Assembly: GCF_001025155.1 (NCBI RefSeq)
Contig: NZ_AP012322.1
Span: 124,001-188,000, forward strand
Direction of reading: 5' to 3'
DNA from: Bifidobacterium angulatum DSM 20098 = JCM 7096
GTDB lineage: Bacteria; Actinomycetota; Actinomycetes; Actinomycetales; Bifidobacteriaceae
DNA: 64,000 nt
Part shown: in pieces, positions 8,181 through 17,013 of the stretch
Layout of the letters: each line of letters starts with the position of its first letter
How positions within the stretch are numbered: the first letter of the stretch is position 1
Notes under the pieces: model-generated
What the model saw: the letters and a program-made list of their open reading frames with translations, nothing else
What the model was told of the DNA's origin: nothing
Databases searched by the model: none
Translations under genes and position numbers: made by a program

Positions 8181-10964
8181 TCACTTCTTCTTAGGCTTCT
8201 TGGCCGGCGGCTCGCCGAGTTCGGATTCCTCGACGATCACTTCGGCTGCGGCCTCGGTTTCGGCCTTGGCTTTGTCCAGAGCATCCTTGGCGGCATCCGC
8301 GGTGGCCTTAACGGCCTTGGCGGCGGCAAGGGCCCCGGCGAAGCTGATCTTGCCGACCACGCGTCCGGCCTCGGCGATGTCGCCCAGCGCGCTCTGAATG
8401 GATTCGCGCACATCATCGGCCACGCCCAGCGTTACGGACAGGATCGGGGTCTTCATCGAGACCTTCGCCTTGGACTTGATGCCGCGCAGAGCGGCCAGTG
8501 CCTCGCCGGCATGGGCCAGCAGCTCCGGGGAGACCTTCGCCGCAGCCGCCTCGTACACGTCCGGAGTTGGCCATGCGGCACGGTGCACGGAACCCTCGCC
8601 GGCATGCATCCAGCTCCACACCTCTTCGGCGGCGTACGGCAGGAACGGTGCCAGCAGACGGGCGAACGCGTCCAGCCCCAGACCCAATGCGGTGCGTGCG
8701 GACTTGACCGCGGTCTCGCTTGGCACGTTGCCAGTGGCATCGGCGGTGCCATAGGCACGGTTCTTCACCAGCTCGATGTAATCGTCGCAGAACTGCCAGA
8801 AATAGTCCTCGATGGCTTCCAACGCCTTGGAATGCTCATAGGAGTTCAGCGCCGCAGTGGCTTCGCGTACCACCAGAGCCATCTTCGCCATGGCCGCACG
8901 GTCCAGCGGTTCGGTCACATCTGCCGGATTCCACGTTGCGGTGGCGGCTTCGGCCACATGGTGGTTCTCGTCCTCACGGCCGATGGCCAGTGCGAACTTG
9001 GTGGCGTTGAGCAGCTTGATGGCCAAACGGCGGCCGATCTTCATCTGGCCCTCGTCGTATGTGGCATCCAGACCCAGACGTGCGGAAGCGGCCCAGTAGC
9101 GCACTGCGTCGGCGCCGAACTGCTTGATCGGCTTGTCGGGCACCACCACGTTGCCCTTGGACTTCGACATCTTCTTGTGATCCGGGTCGAGAATCCAGCC
9201 GGACAGTGTCGCATGGGCCCACGGCAGGCACTTGTTCTCAAGGTGGGCGCGATCGACGGTGGAGAACAGCCAGGTGCGGATGATGTCCTGACCCTGCGGG
9301 CGCAGATCCATCGGGAAGGTGGCGTTGAAGATCGCCTGGTTCTCTTCGCCAGGCTCCTCCCAGCGGGTTACGATCTGCGGGGTGAGGGAGGAAGTCGCCC
9401 AGGTGTCCATGATGTCCGGTTCGGCGGTGAAGCCGCCGGGCACGTCACGCTGGTCCTCGGTGTAGCCTTCCGGCACGTCGTCGGTCGGGTCGATCGGCAG
9501 AACGTCTTCGCTCGGCGTGATCGGGTGATCATAATCCGGGGTGCCGTCTTCCTTCACCGGGTACCACAACGGGAACGGCACGCCGAAGAAGCGCTGGCGG
9601 GAGATCAGCCAGTCGCCGTTCAGGCCGTGCACCCAGTTCTCATAGCGCACGCGCATGAAGTCGGGGTGGAAGTTCAGTTCCTTGCCGCGCTCGATGAGTT
9701 CGGCGTTCAGCTTCTCGTCGGTGCCGCCGTTCTTCAGATACCACTGGCGGGAGGTGACGATTTCGAGCGGCTTGTCGCCCTTCTCGTAGAAGTTCGTCAT
9801 ACGCTTGGTCGGCGTCGGCTCGCCATCCAGGTCGCCGGACTCGCGCAGGTGGTCGACGATGATCTTGCGTGCGGAGAACGTGGTCTTGCCTTCGGTCTCC
9901 TCGAAGATCTTGCGGCCTTCCTCGTTTTCGATCCAGTCCGGCACGTCCATGATGATGCGTCCGTTGCGCTGGATGATGGAACGCAGCGGCAGGTTCAGGT
10001 CACGCCACCATTCGACGTCGGTCACGTCGCCGAACGTACAGCACATGGCGATGCCGGCGCCCTTGTCCATTTCCGCGGCCTTATGCGCCAGAATCGGCAC
10101 TTTCACGTGGAACAGCGGGGAGTAGACGTACTGGCCGAAGTACTGCTTGTAGCGCTCATCGTCCGGGTGCGCGATCAGCGCGCCGCAGGCGGCCAGCAGT
10201 TCGGGACGGGTGGTCTCGATGTAGATCGGGGTGCCGTCCTCGAAACGGAACGCCACCTTGTGGTAGAAGCCCGGGTATTCGCGCGATTCGAGCTCAGCCT
10301 GGGCCACAGCGGTCTGGAACGTCACGTCCCACAGACCGGGGGCGTCCTTCTGATATGCCTCGCCGCGAGCCAGGTTGCGCAGGAACGCCTTCTGCGCCAC
10401 GCGCTGCGGGTGCTTGCCGATGGTGTGATAGGTCTGCGACCAGTCGATGGACAGGCCGAGGGAACGCCACAGGGCCTCGAACTGCTTCTCATCCTGGGCG
10501 GTGAGCTTTTCGCACAGCTCGATGAAGTTCTTGCGGGAGATCGGCACCTGGTCCTTGGCGTCGATCTTCTTGCCGTCGGTGCCTTCGAACGGCGGCTTGA
10601 AATCGGGATCGTACTTCAGCGACGTATCCACGCGCACGCCGTAGTAGTTCTGCACGCGGCGCTCGGTCGGCAGGCCGTTGTCGTCCCAACCCATCGGGTA
10701 GAACACGTCATAGCCGTTCATGCGCTTGAATCGCGCGATCACATCGGTGTGGGTGTAGGAGAACACGTGGCCCACATGCAGATGGCCCGAAACGGTGGGC
10801 GGCGGGGTGTCGATGGAGTACACGGCCTTGCGGTCGCGGGTGTTGTTGAACTTGTAGGTGCCGTTGTCGTCCCAGACGGCACGCCACTTATCTTCCAGGC
10901 CGTCCACGCCGACTTTGTCGGGCAACGGGGTCAGATTTGCGTCGATGGATTTGGCTTCAGTCAT
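8181..10964 (-). CDS. valS: Valyl-tRNA synthetase
   Basis: A class I aminoacyl-tRNA synthetase charging tRNA-Val. The 927-aa protein shows the HIGH signature as HLHVGH (residues 61-66) after PPPTVSG, an editing (CP1) domain in the middle, and KKMSKSKGN near residue 597. It ends in a Lys/Glu/Ala-rich segment with a PPAKKPKKK tail. The frame stays open 27 codons further upstream (to 11045) with only a TTG, but ATG at 10964 (MTEAKSIDANLTPLPDK) fits the family. It is encoded after the solute-binding-protein gene on the same strand. No T-box-like leader was seen. Confidence 0.96.
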   Translation of the reverse strand: MTEAKSIDANLTPLPDKVGVDGLEDKWRAVWDDNGTYKFNNTRDRKAVYSIDTPPPTVSGHLHVGHVFSYTHTDVIARFKRMNGYDVFYPMGWDDNGLPTERRVQNYYGVRVDTSLKYDPDFKPPFEGTDGKKIDAKDQVPISRKNFIELCEKLTAQDEKQFEALWRSLGLSIDWSQTYHTIGKHPQRVAQKAFLRNLARGEAYQKDAPGLWDVTFQTAVAQAELESREYPGFYHKVAFRFEDGTPIYIETTRPELLAACGALIAHPDDERYKQYFGQYVYSPLFHVKVPILAHKAAEMDKGAGIAMCCTFGDVTDVEWWRDLNLPLRSIIQRNGRIIMDVPDWIENEEGRKIFEETEGKTTFSARKIIVDHLRESGDLDGEPTPTKRMTNFYEKGDKPLEIVTSRQWYLKNGGTDEKLNAELIERGKELNFHPDFMRVRYENWVHGLNGDWLISRQRFFGVPFPLWYPVKEDGTPDYDHPITPSEDVLPIDPTDDVPEGYTEDQRDVPGGFTAEPDIMDTWATSSLTPQIVTRWEEPGEENQAIFNATFPMDLRPQGQDIIRTWLFSTVDRAHLENKCLPWAHATLSGWILDPDHKKMSKSKGNVVVPDKPIKQFGADAVRYWAASARLGLDATYDEGQMKIGRRLAIKLLNATKFALAIGREDENHHVAEAATATWNPADVTEPLDRAAMAKMALVVREATAALNSYEHSKALEAIEDYFWQFCDDYIELVKNRAYGTADATGNVPSETAVKSARTALGLGLDAFARLLAPFLPYAAEEVWSWMHAGEGSVHRAAWPTPDVYEAAAAKVSPELLAHAGEALAALRGIKSKAKVSMKTPILSVTLGVADDVRESIQSALGDIAEAGRVVGKISFAGALAAAKAVKATADAAKDALDKAKAETEAAAEVIVEESELGEPPAKKPKKK

Positions 10965-11045
10965 ACGCGCCAGTTTAAGGCTTTTGTATGACAAGAAAGC
11001 GCCATTTTCCGCCATAGCGCGGTAGTGGGCGTTGACGTTCGGCAA

Positions 11046-12584
11046 TCATTGTTTGACAATGTTGGCTAGTGGCAGGCGCTCATCGGCCATCTGCGCCGAA
11101 TAGCCGGCAAGCTGTGTGGATGCAATGACGGCGGTCTTGCGGGCATATAGCCAATCGCTGGCCGCAGTGGAGCTGACGGTGCGCGCGTATGCCTTCAAAC
11201 CGTTTTCATAGGCTTCCTGCGTGGTTGCATGCACGGCTTGTGTGTACTGCGCTTGCGCGTCCGCGTTCGTGTATCGTGACGGTCCGTTCGGATCGGCGAA
11301 ATCGGCTGTGCCGTCCACGCCATTGATGGTGGTGAGGAGCAGCTGGAAGTTGCGCTTGCTGAGGCAATCCTGCACGCCTGCGTCGCTGAGGGCCGAAACC
11401 TCGACCGAGATTCCCTGCTCCTGCAGCTGATGTGCGATGTTTTGCGCCAACGGCTCGTAGGTTTCGCTGGTCACCAGGTTGATTGTGTCGATGTAGCTTG
11501 ATGAGAAATAGCTCATAAGCTGGCGCCCTCTGTCCGCATTGTGGGCAATCAGGCCGGTGAGATCCTCATAGCCCGGTTCAAGTGGCCCGATGGGTCCGCC
11601 CAACGGTTGTGCCACATCGGACCGGTCTTTGAGCAGCGCTGTTTTGTCAAGCATCATGCGCAAAGCCGTGCGTGCCTGTACATCGGAGAAAATGGAGTCG
11701 GCATCGTTGTTGTAGAGCAGTGTGACCTTGTTTTCGCTTGTACCCGCGGAAACACGCAGGTTCTGATCATCCGCGAGGCTATCCGCGGATGCGGGGTCGG
11801 AGGGAATCGCAAGGTCGACATCGCCGGATCGCGCGGCTTTCAACAGATTCGAGTTGCTGCTGTAGTTCCTGACGGTAACGGTATGTGTTTTGGCGGTCGA
11901 TCCGCTGACGGCGGCGAATGCGATCCGCTGGCTTGGGGTGAAGTTCGTGATGCGGTAGGGGCCAGATCCCATGGCCTGATTGGTGTAGTCGATATTTGCC
12001 GCGCTGTCGTATACGATGCCGAGACGCCCCGAGAGCGTACGCGGTAGCGTGGCATCCGGCTGCTTCAAAGTGATGACCACGGTCGTGGCATTCGGGTTGG
12101 TCACCGAGGCGAGGGCGGCGAGCTTGGTATCCGCTCCAGGCCATTTGTTCGAGACCGCCTGCTGCAACGACCACACCACGCTTGCCGCGTCAAGGGTGTG
12201 GCCATTGGCGAACCGTAGTCCGCTACGCAGCGTGAAAGTGAGGGTGAGCCCGTCATCCGAGGTCTTCCAGGATGAGGCAAGGCCGGCGGTAATGCCATTG
12301 TCGCTATTGCGGCCCAGCAGCGTCTCGTACACGTTTCCGATAAGCACACGGTCAAGCGAAGCGTTGTTCACGGTGCGAATATCGAGTGTGTCGGGCACGT
12401 CCGTAACGCCTACGGCGAGCGTGCCGGTCGATGCCCCGTCGGTAACGCTGAACAGGCTGCGATGCATGATCCGTGGAGCCGCCACCAGCAGGATCAGGGC
12501 CAGTACGGCCGAGACGCCTAGGAATATCAGCCAACGGGTCAGTTGGTTTGCGGTGGATTGCTGATTGTGCGACTTCTTCGACAT
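11046..12584 (-). CDS. ABC transporter solute-binding protein, family 5 (peptide/nickel type), membrane-anchored
   Basis: A 512-aa protein. An uncleaved-looking N-terminal membrane segment (about residues 16-38, LTRWLIFLGVSAVLALILLVAAP) is not followed by a lipobox Cys, so it is probably a signal anchor. The remainder follows the SBP_bac_5 pattern: PDTLDIRTVNNASLDRVLIGNVYETLL, then LTFTLRSGLRFANGHTLDAASVVWSL. It would bind oligopeptides or similar ligands outside the cell. No permease or ATPase gene is adjacent, so its partner transporter is elsewhere, or it acts alone. A TACACT hexamer seven bases before the ATG could be a leaderless -10; alternatively GGAG serves as SD. Confidence 0.82.
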   Translation of the reverse strand: MSKKSHNQQSTANQLTRWLIFLGVSAVLALILLVAAPRIMHRSLFSVTDGASTGTLAVGVTDVPDTLDIRTVNNASLDRVLIGNVYETLLGRNSDNGITAGLASSWKTSDDGLTLTFTLRSGLRFANGHTLDAASVVWSLQQAVSNKWPGADTKLAALASVTNPNATTVVITLKQPDATLPRTLSGRLGIVYDSAANIDYTNQAMGSGPYRITNFTPSQRIAFAAVSGSTAKTHTVTVRNYSSNSNLLKAARSGDVDLAIPSDPASADSLADDQNLRVSAGTSENKVTLLYNNDADSIFSDVQARTALRMMLDKTALLKDRSDVAQPLGGPIGPLEPGYEDLTGLIAHNADRGRQLMSYFSSSYIDTINLVTSETYEPLAQNIAHQLQEQGISVEVSALSDAGVQDCLSKRNFQLLLTTINGVDGTADFADPNGPSRYTNADAQAQYTQAVHATTQEAYENGLKAYARTVSSTAASDWLYARKTAVIASTQLAGYSAQMADERLPLANIVKQ

Positions 12585-12617
12585 GTGCTCCAGTGTATCG
12601 GTGCGGGTACCGTTCCC

Positions 12618-12681
12618 CGGCGGTTATTGTGGCGGTTGCCGTTACGGTTGGCGCAGCGGTTGCTGTGACGGTTGCCATGGC
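12618..12681. repeat. Imperfect tandem repeat (CGGTTG units)
   Basis: Between nth and the solute-binding-protein gene, variants of GCGGTTGCYGT recur four to five times over about 64 bases. It is a short degenerate minisatellite immediately after the nth stop codon. Confidence 0.5.
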
Positions 12682-12682
12682 G

Positions 12683-13390
12683 CTACCGTGCGGAAGGGCA
12701 CGAGTCCGCAAGTGGGCATATGCCGCAGTCCGGTTTGCGTGCGTGGCAGATGGCGCGTCCGTGAAGAATCAGACGGTGACTGAGGTCGGTCCATTGCTCC
12801 GGAGGGAAACAGGCGGTGATCTCCCGTTCGACGGCCACTGGATTGGGATTGGCATGCCGCCAGTCGCTGCGCCAACGCAACCGTCCGGTCACGCGCATCA
12901 CATGAGTGTCTACCGGAAAGCCGGGAATATGGAAGGCGTTGCCCAACACCACATTCGCGGTTTTCCGCCCCACGCCGGGCAAGCTGGTCAGCTCATCCAT
13001 GGTGCTCGGCACTTCGCCGTCGAAGCGACTGGCCAACACCTGAGCCAATCCCAGCAGATGCTTGGTCTTCGTGCGGTAGAACCCAAGCGGGCGGATAATG
13101 CGTTCCACGTCCTCGGGATTGGCGCAGGCCAGATCCGAACAGCTCGGATAAGTGGCAAACAATTCGGGTGTGACCGTATTGACCCGTTTGTCAGTGGTCT
13201 GAGCGCTGAGCACAGTGGCGATCAGCAACTGCAACGGGGTTTCGAAATGCAACGCGCATTCGGGCTCGGGGTAGGTGCTGCACAATATGGCATATTCCGC
13301 ATGCATGCGTTCCAGACGGGCCTTACGGGATTCCCGCCCTGTGACAGGGGCGGAGTGAGAGGTCTCGGATACCATTATTCGGCTATTCAT
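12683..13390 (-). CDS. nth: Endonuclease III (DNA glycosylase / AP lyase)
   Basis: A base-excision repair enzyme removing oxidised pyrimidines. From ATG 13390 it is 235 aa. The helix-hairpin-helix LPGVGRKTANVVLG carries the lyase Lys at residue 143, and the catalytic Asp is at 161 (VDTHVMR). A C-terminal [4Fe-4S] cluster motif C-x6-C-x2-C-x5-C uses Cys 215, 222, 225 and 231. ATG 13390 overlaps the end of the glnR-like gene by eight bases; ATG 13375 is an alternative start. Neither has a good SD, so translational coupling to the upstream gene is likely. Confidence 0.94.
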   Translation of the reverse strand: MNSRIMVSETSHSAPVTGRESRKARLERMHAEYAILCSTYPEPECALHFETPLQLLIATVLSAQTTDKRVNTVTPELFATYPSCSDLACANPEDVERIIRPLGFYRTKTKHLLGLAQVLASRFDGEVPSTMDELTSLPGVGRKTANVVLGNAFHIPGFPVDTHVMRVTGRLRWRSDWRHANPNPVAVEREITACFPPEQWTDLSHRLILHGRAICHARKPDCGICPLADSCPSAR

Positions 13391-14132
13391 CGGCTGGAAG
13401 CGCCGCCGTTTTTGCCGCGGACTCCTCGGACTGCTCATCCGGCGGGTCGAAACGGTAGCCCACATTGCGCACGGTACCGATAAGATGCTCGTATTCGCCG
13501 CCAAGCTTGGCCCTCAAACGCCGGATATGCACATCGACGGTCCGGGTGCCACCGTAGTAGTCGTACCCCCACACCTCCTGCAGAAGCTGCGCGCGGGTGA
13601 ACACGCGGCCAGGGTGCTGCACCAGGTACTTAAGCAGTTCGAATTCCTTGTATGCCAGATCGATCGGATGACCGTGCAGGGAAGCGGTGTAACCGTTCGT
13701 GTCCACAATAAGATCGCCGGAGCGGATCTGACCGTCGACGGTTGCGGTGTTGCCGTCCATGGCGGGAAGCGCGTTCGTAGGCGCATTACCACGTTCGGAC
13801 ACAAGTCGCAGTCGCCCTTCGACCTCAGCCGGCGAAGCGGTGGAAACCACCACGTCCGCGATACCCCATTGCGAATTGACCACGGTGAACCCGCCCTCGG
13901 TAAGCACCAGCACAATAGGCGTGGATAATCCGGAGGCGTGAATCAGATTGCATAGCGTTTTAGCTGTAGCCAGATCGTCACGCGCGTCAAGAAAAAGAAT
14001 CGTGCTTTCAGGCATTTTCACCAAGCTGGCGGCATCCATCGGAAGAACGCGGATGCGATGGGAAAGCAGCGCAAGCGAGGGCAGCACGGAAGCGGGGTTG
14101 CCGGCGGACGTCATAAGCGTCAGATCAGTCAC
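13383..14132 (-). CDS. glnR: GlnR-like winged-helix transcriptional regulator
   Basis: A 249-aa OmpR/PhoB-type regulator. The N-terminal receiver-like domain resembles actinobacterial GlnR (LPSLALLSHRIRVLPMDAASLV, then VLTEGGFTVVNSQWGIADVVVSTASPAEVEGRLRL). The winged-helix domain is strongly conserved (YKEFELLKYLVQHPGRVFTRAQLLQEVWGYDYYGGTRTVDVHIRRLRAKLG). GlnR controls nitrogen-assimilation genes in actinomycetes and is an orphan regulator; accordingly no histidine kinase lies beside it. GTG 14132 aligns the N-terminus with GlnR and has AGGGGG six bases upstream. Specificity for nitrogen is inferred from similarity only. Confidence 0.83.
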   Translation of the reverse strand: MTDLTLMTSAGNPASVLPSLALLSHRIRVLPMDAASLVKMPESTILFLDARDDLATAKTLCNLIHASGLSTPIVLVLTEGGFTVVNSQWGIADVVVSTASPAEVEGRLRLVSERGNAPTNALPAMDGNTATVDGQIRSGDLIVDTNGYTASLHGHPIDLAYKEFELLKYLVQHPGRVFTRAQLLQEVWGYDYYGGTRTVDVHIRRLRAKLGGEYEHLIGTVRNVGYRFDPPDEQSEESAAKTAALPADE

Positions 14133-14307
14133 GTCAAACCCCCTGTTTCTGGTTTGCTTGTTGATTTGTGGATATTTTACGCGCATATCGTGGACACGCC
14201 GGATATGCGCTGTCTTTCAGAATGCATCTCTTGTGTTTAGAGCATGTAAGGCGCGTGGGGGGATTGAGTAGGATAAGTGAAGTACTGAACAAGAACCGGG
14301 AGTTAAC

Positions 14308-15054
14308 ATGAGCGAAACCGTGGAAGAACATGGTGCCAAGTGCACGCGAATGCTGGGCGTACAGGCTCTGGCATATGTAGTGTTCATTGTGGTGGCATTG
14401 GTGTTTTCCGCCATGCGGGGGCCAATGGATGGGGTGTCTTCGGCGAGCGTCGCGGTAGTGGCCGTGGTGGTGCTTGCCGTATTCCACGTATGCTGGCCAT
14501 TCCGAGCCGGCATGGCGGATCGCATCATCGGTGCCGTTGCCGGCGTGCTGTCGTTGGCATGCGTTTCCACATCGTTTGGGTCGATGGTCGTTCCCGCAAA
14601 CGATGCGATTATGAGCAATGAGCTGACGCGCAACACCTATCCGATGCTGCGTTGGGCCGCCGCCGTCGCCGGTCTGCTGGTGCTGCTCACGGTGGTGGCG
14701 TTCGGGCGTCAGATGGCACGCGAAGAACGTTCGCATCTGATTCGCGCGCTATCGCATTGCGTGACCGGTGGCGCCGCCTCGATCTCGTTGGGCGGCTGGG
14801 TGTTCCTCCCGTATGTTGTGGCGGTTGGGCGTCATGCCGGCGCCACGGCTGGTACCACGAAATTCGTGGCGTTGATCGTCGTGATGGTAGTGGTGGCGTT
14901 GGTGCTCGCCTATGCGTCGGTGTTCTGGTGCAGAGAGCTTGATGCCGCCGATAATGCGCGTGAACCGTGGGTCGGTGTGGCCCTGCTGCCGGTGATGCTG
15001 TTTGGATTAGTGGTATTCGCCGCCGCCTTGCTGATTCAGATTGTGGGCTGGTAG
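14308..15054 (+). CDS. Integral membrane protein of unknown function
   Basis: A 248-aa, very hydrophobic protein with about seven predicted transmembrane segments (for example LAYVVFIVVALVFSAM, VAVVAVVVLAVFHVCWPF, WAAAVAGLLVLLTVVAFG, FVALIVVMVVVALVLAYASVFW and ALLPVMLFGLVVFAAALLIQIVGW). No family motif was recognised. It is divergently transcribed from the glnR-like gene with a 175-bp gap. A TAGGAT -10-like hexamer is near 14267 and GGGAG precedes the ATG. It ends in a convergent terminator shared with mntP. Confidence 0.7.
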   Translation: MSETVEEHGAKCTRMLGVQALAYVVFIVVALVFSAMRGPMDGVSSASVAVVAVVVLAVFHVCWPFRAGMADRIIGAVAGVLSLACVSTSFGSMVVPANDAIMSNELTRNTYPMLRWAAAVAGLLVLLTVVAFGRQMAREERSHLIRALSHCVTGGAASISLGGWVFLPYVVAVGRHAGATAGTTKFVALIVVMVVVALVLAYASVFWCRELDAADNAREPWVGVALLPVMLFGLVVFAAALLIQIVGW

Positions 15055-15071
15055 ATATACTCGCGACGGAT

Positions 15072-15117
15072 TAAGGGCGGGGGCTTTGCGAAACAGTTCG
15101 CAAAGCCCCCGCCCTTA
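15072..15117. terminator. Bidirectional terminator between the membrane protein and mntP
   Basis: A 21-bp perfect stem (15072-15092 with 15097-15117) with a four-base loop, positioned between convergent stop codons. Confidence 0.85.
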
Positions 15118-15141
15118 TCCGTCATGCAATCATTGGAGGAA

Positions 15142-15711
15142 TCACAGGCCAAGCAGACTCAGATGCTCAAGCAGCACCTTCACGCCAATAAGAATCAGCA
15201 CAAAGCCGCCGATGATCTGCGCGGGCTTCTGCCAATGCGAGCCGAATAATCTGCCAATGCACAATCCGGCAGCCGCGAACAACCCGGTTGTTACGCCAAT
15301 GATGGCGACCGATAGGCCGATATTGAGATTCATGAATGCGAAACTCACGCCCACGGCGAATGCGTCGATGCTGCATGCGAACGCAATCGGCAGCATGTGC
15401 CGCCAATCGAATGCCGGGGTTTCCTTGGCGTTCTCCTCATCCTCCTCGAACGCCTCGCGGATCATATTGCCGCCGATCAGCAGCAACAGACCGAAAATAA
15501 TCCAGTGATCCACTGCCGTCACATATTTGCTGAACGTGGATGTTGCGTAATACCCGATAACCGGAAACAACGCCTGAAACCCGCCAAACCAGAGAGCGGT
15601 TTTCAGCACATCGCGCTTGCGAAGCCGTTTGACGGTCAGGCCCTTGCCGATGGAAACGGCAAAGGCGTCCATGGAAACGGAAATGGCGATGAGAAACGTC
15701 TGTAGCAGCAT
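15142..15711 (-). CDS. mntP: Manganese efflux pump MntP
   Basis: A 189-aa, six-helix membrane transporter exporting Mn(II). Two copies of the family's acidic repeat motif are present: SMDAFAVSIGKG in helix 1 and SIDAFAVGVSFAF in helix 4, consistent with the duplicated Mn-binding Asp residues. The length matches the family. No SD is visible directly before the ATG. The gene is preceded by a roughly 150-nt leader with several potential stems, so expression may be controlled post-transcriptionally. Confidence 0.93.
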   Translation of the reverse strand: MLLQTFLIAISVSMDAFAVSIGKGLTVKRLRKRDVLKTALWFGGFQALFPVIGYYATSTFSKYVTAVDHWIIFGLLLLIGGNMIREAFEEDEENAKETPAFDWRHMLPIAFACSIDAFAVGVSFAFMNLNIGLSVAIIGVTTGLFAAAGLCIGRLFGSHWQKPAQIIGGFVLILIGVKVLLEHLSLLGL

Positions 15712-15870
15712 GGGTTTGGTAAAAGGTTCATCCCGCTGGTCTCCCTACGGGATGGGCCTCGACGGGGTGGCGCCCGCCTACGCCTAGGGGCATCGGCATG
15801 GAACCGCCTCCGTTGATAGCGGGCTTCGCGTTCCTAAGCGAATACCGTTCGCATGCCGTAATTACATGAG
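15712..15870 (-). promoter_or_regulatory. Structured 5' leader of mntP (candidate RNA regulator)
   Basis: On the minus strand a possible -10 (TATAGT, near 15875) starts a leader. An outer stem pairs 15852-15858 with 15794-15800 (CGGCATG type) and is extended by GAAC/GTTC. Inside are two short stems (TTCGC/GCGAA and CCG/CGG), suggesting a three-way junction. Further down are a GGGC/GCCC hairpin and an ATCCCG/CGGGAT hairpin with an 11-nt loop. I could not match it to the yybP-ykoY manganese riboswitch consensus (no GGGGAGUA loop). Confidence 0.4.
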
Positions 15871-15949
15871 CCACTATAACGTCGCATGGGGAAATCGGGC
15901 GTTTGCGCCCTGCCTTTACTATGAATTCCCCGCAACGGTGCAAATCCTC

Positions 15950-16170
15950 CACTGGCTGGATGTTTGTGGCGTGTGAGGGGGTCGTCAGCGTCCGCATTTC
16001 CCATTGGCTGGGTGATTTCGGTCGCTGGACGGCATGTGAGCGGGATAAATATCCAGCCAGTGGATGTTTATGGCGTGTGGGGATGGGCTGAGCGTCCGTA
16101 TTTTTCCAGCGGCTGGATGTTTTTGATCGCTGACTGGCATGGGAGCGAGAAAATCATCCAGTCACTGGGA
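15950..16170. repeat. Two-copy tandem repeat of about 104 bp between mntP and ppa
   Basis: Copy A starts at 15958 and copy B at 16062; both begin GGATGTTT, continue with TGGCGTGTG and AGCGTCCG, and end near an ATCCAG...TGG motif. They share clear but imperfect identity over about 104 bp. The unit junctions carry CCACTGGCTGG or its reverse complement CCAGCCAGTGG. The stretch 15870-16236 holds no gene I can support. Confidence 0.7.
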
Positions 16171-16232
16171 AATTTAGGATGCTGGCCGAGGAAATCGGGG
16201 GAGTTGAAGGAATTGGAGGAATCGGAGGAACA

Positions 16233-16260
16233 GAAAAGCCCGCTGCGCAAACAGCGGGCT
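16233..16260 (-). terminator. Terminator after ppa
   Basis: A nine-base-pair stem (16237-16245 with 16252-16260) and a six-base loop, followed on the minus strand by a TTTTC tail. Confidence 0.8.
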
Positions 16261-16286
16261 CTGAGATACAGAGGAGGAAGAAGAAA

Positions 16287-16781
16287 TCACTTCTCGCTTT
16301 CGGCGAGGCGCTTGCGTGCCGCGACGATTTCCTCCTCAGCCTTTGCAGCGCCGGTCCAGTAGTCGCCCGGCAGGACTTCCTTGCCCGGCTCCAGGGCCTT
16401 GTACTGCTCGAAGAAGTGCTTGATTTCAGCCTTGTGGTACTCGGATACGTCCTCGACATCCTTGATGTCGTCGAAACGCACGTCGGCGGGCACGCACAGG
16501 ACCTTATCGTCTCCACCGGCTTCGTCCACCATGTGGTACAGGCCGACGGCGCGGCACTCGACCACGCAGCCCGGGAACACGGAGTTCGGGATCATGACCA
16601 GCGCGTCCAGCGGATCGCCGTCCTCGCCCAGGGTGCCGTCGATGTAGCCGTAATCGTCCGGGTAGCCCATGGAGGTGAACAGGGTGCGGTCCAGGAACAC
16701 GCGGCCCGTCTCGTGGTCGACTTCGTACTTGTTCTTGGAGCCGCGCGGGATCTCCACCACGACGTTGAAGGTTTCTGCCAT
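16287..16781 (-). CDS. ppa: Inorganic pyrophosphatase (family I)
   Basis: A soluble 164-aa enzyme hydrolysing PPi released by biosynthesis. Family I features are clear: EIPRGSKNKYEVD near the N-terminus, the Asp-rich metal site GDPLDALVMI, and later KDVEDVSEYHKAEIKHFFEQYKALEPGK. ATG 16781 is chosen because AAGGAG precedes it at good spacing and the product begins MAETFNVVVEIPRG as in the family; the frame is open 15 codons further upstream. Confidence 0.95.
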   Translation of the reverse strand: MAETFNVVVEIPRGSKNKYEVDHETGRVFLDRTLFTSMGYPDDYGYIDGTLGEDGDPLDALVMIPNSVFPGCVVECRAVGLYHMVDEAGGDDKVLCVPADVRFDDIKDVEDVSEYHKAEIKHFFEQYKALEPGKEVLPGDYWTGAAKAEEEIVAARKRLAESEK

Positions 16782-17013
16782 TTCGTTTCTCCTTGAGATG
16801 GGGCAGGTTGTATTTCCGATACCCACAATACCTCTTTCCGCCGAAGTACGGCAGGCACGTCATGGGTGCTGGAATGGATGCGCCTATGAGTGGAATGGCT
16901 AATTAACCATGTTCGCTGGTTGCGATGGTTGGAAGATGCTAGTCTTTGTGTTTCGTAAGCAATCAAGCATGGGCAAGACGGCCTGTGCTTATGCGAACAG
17001 TGTAGGGGCTGTT

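Noticed and set aside
10965..11045. 27-residue N-terminal extension of valS from TTG at 11045
   Set aside because: Does not match the family N-terminus and uses a rare start; ATG 10964 fits better.
15712..15870. yybP-ykoY manganese riboswitch ahead of mntP
   Set aside because: The conserved GGGGAGUA-type loop and its partner could not be found by eye, so the known family was not called.
15964..16362. Open frame across the mntP-ppa tandem repeats and into ppa on the opposite strand
   Set aside because: It overlaps ppa antisense and consists of repeat-derived sequence; no SD.
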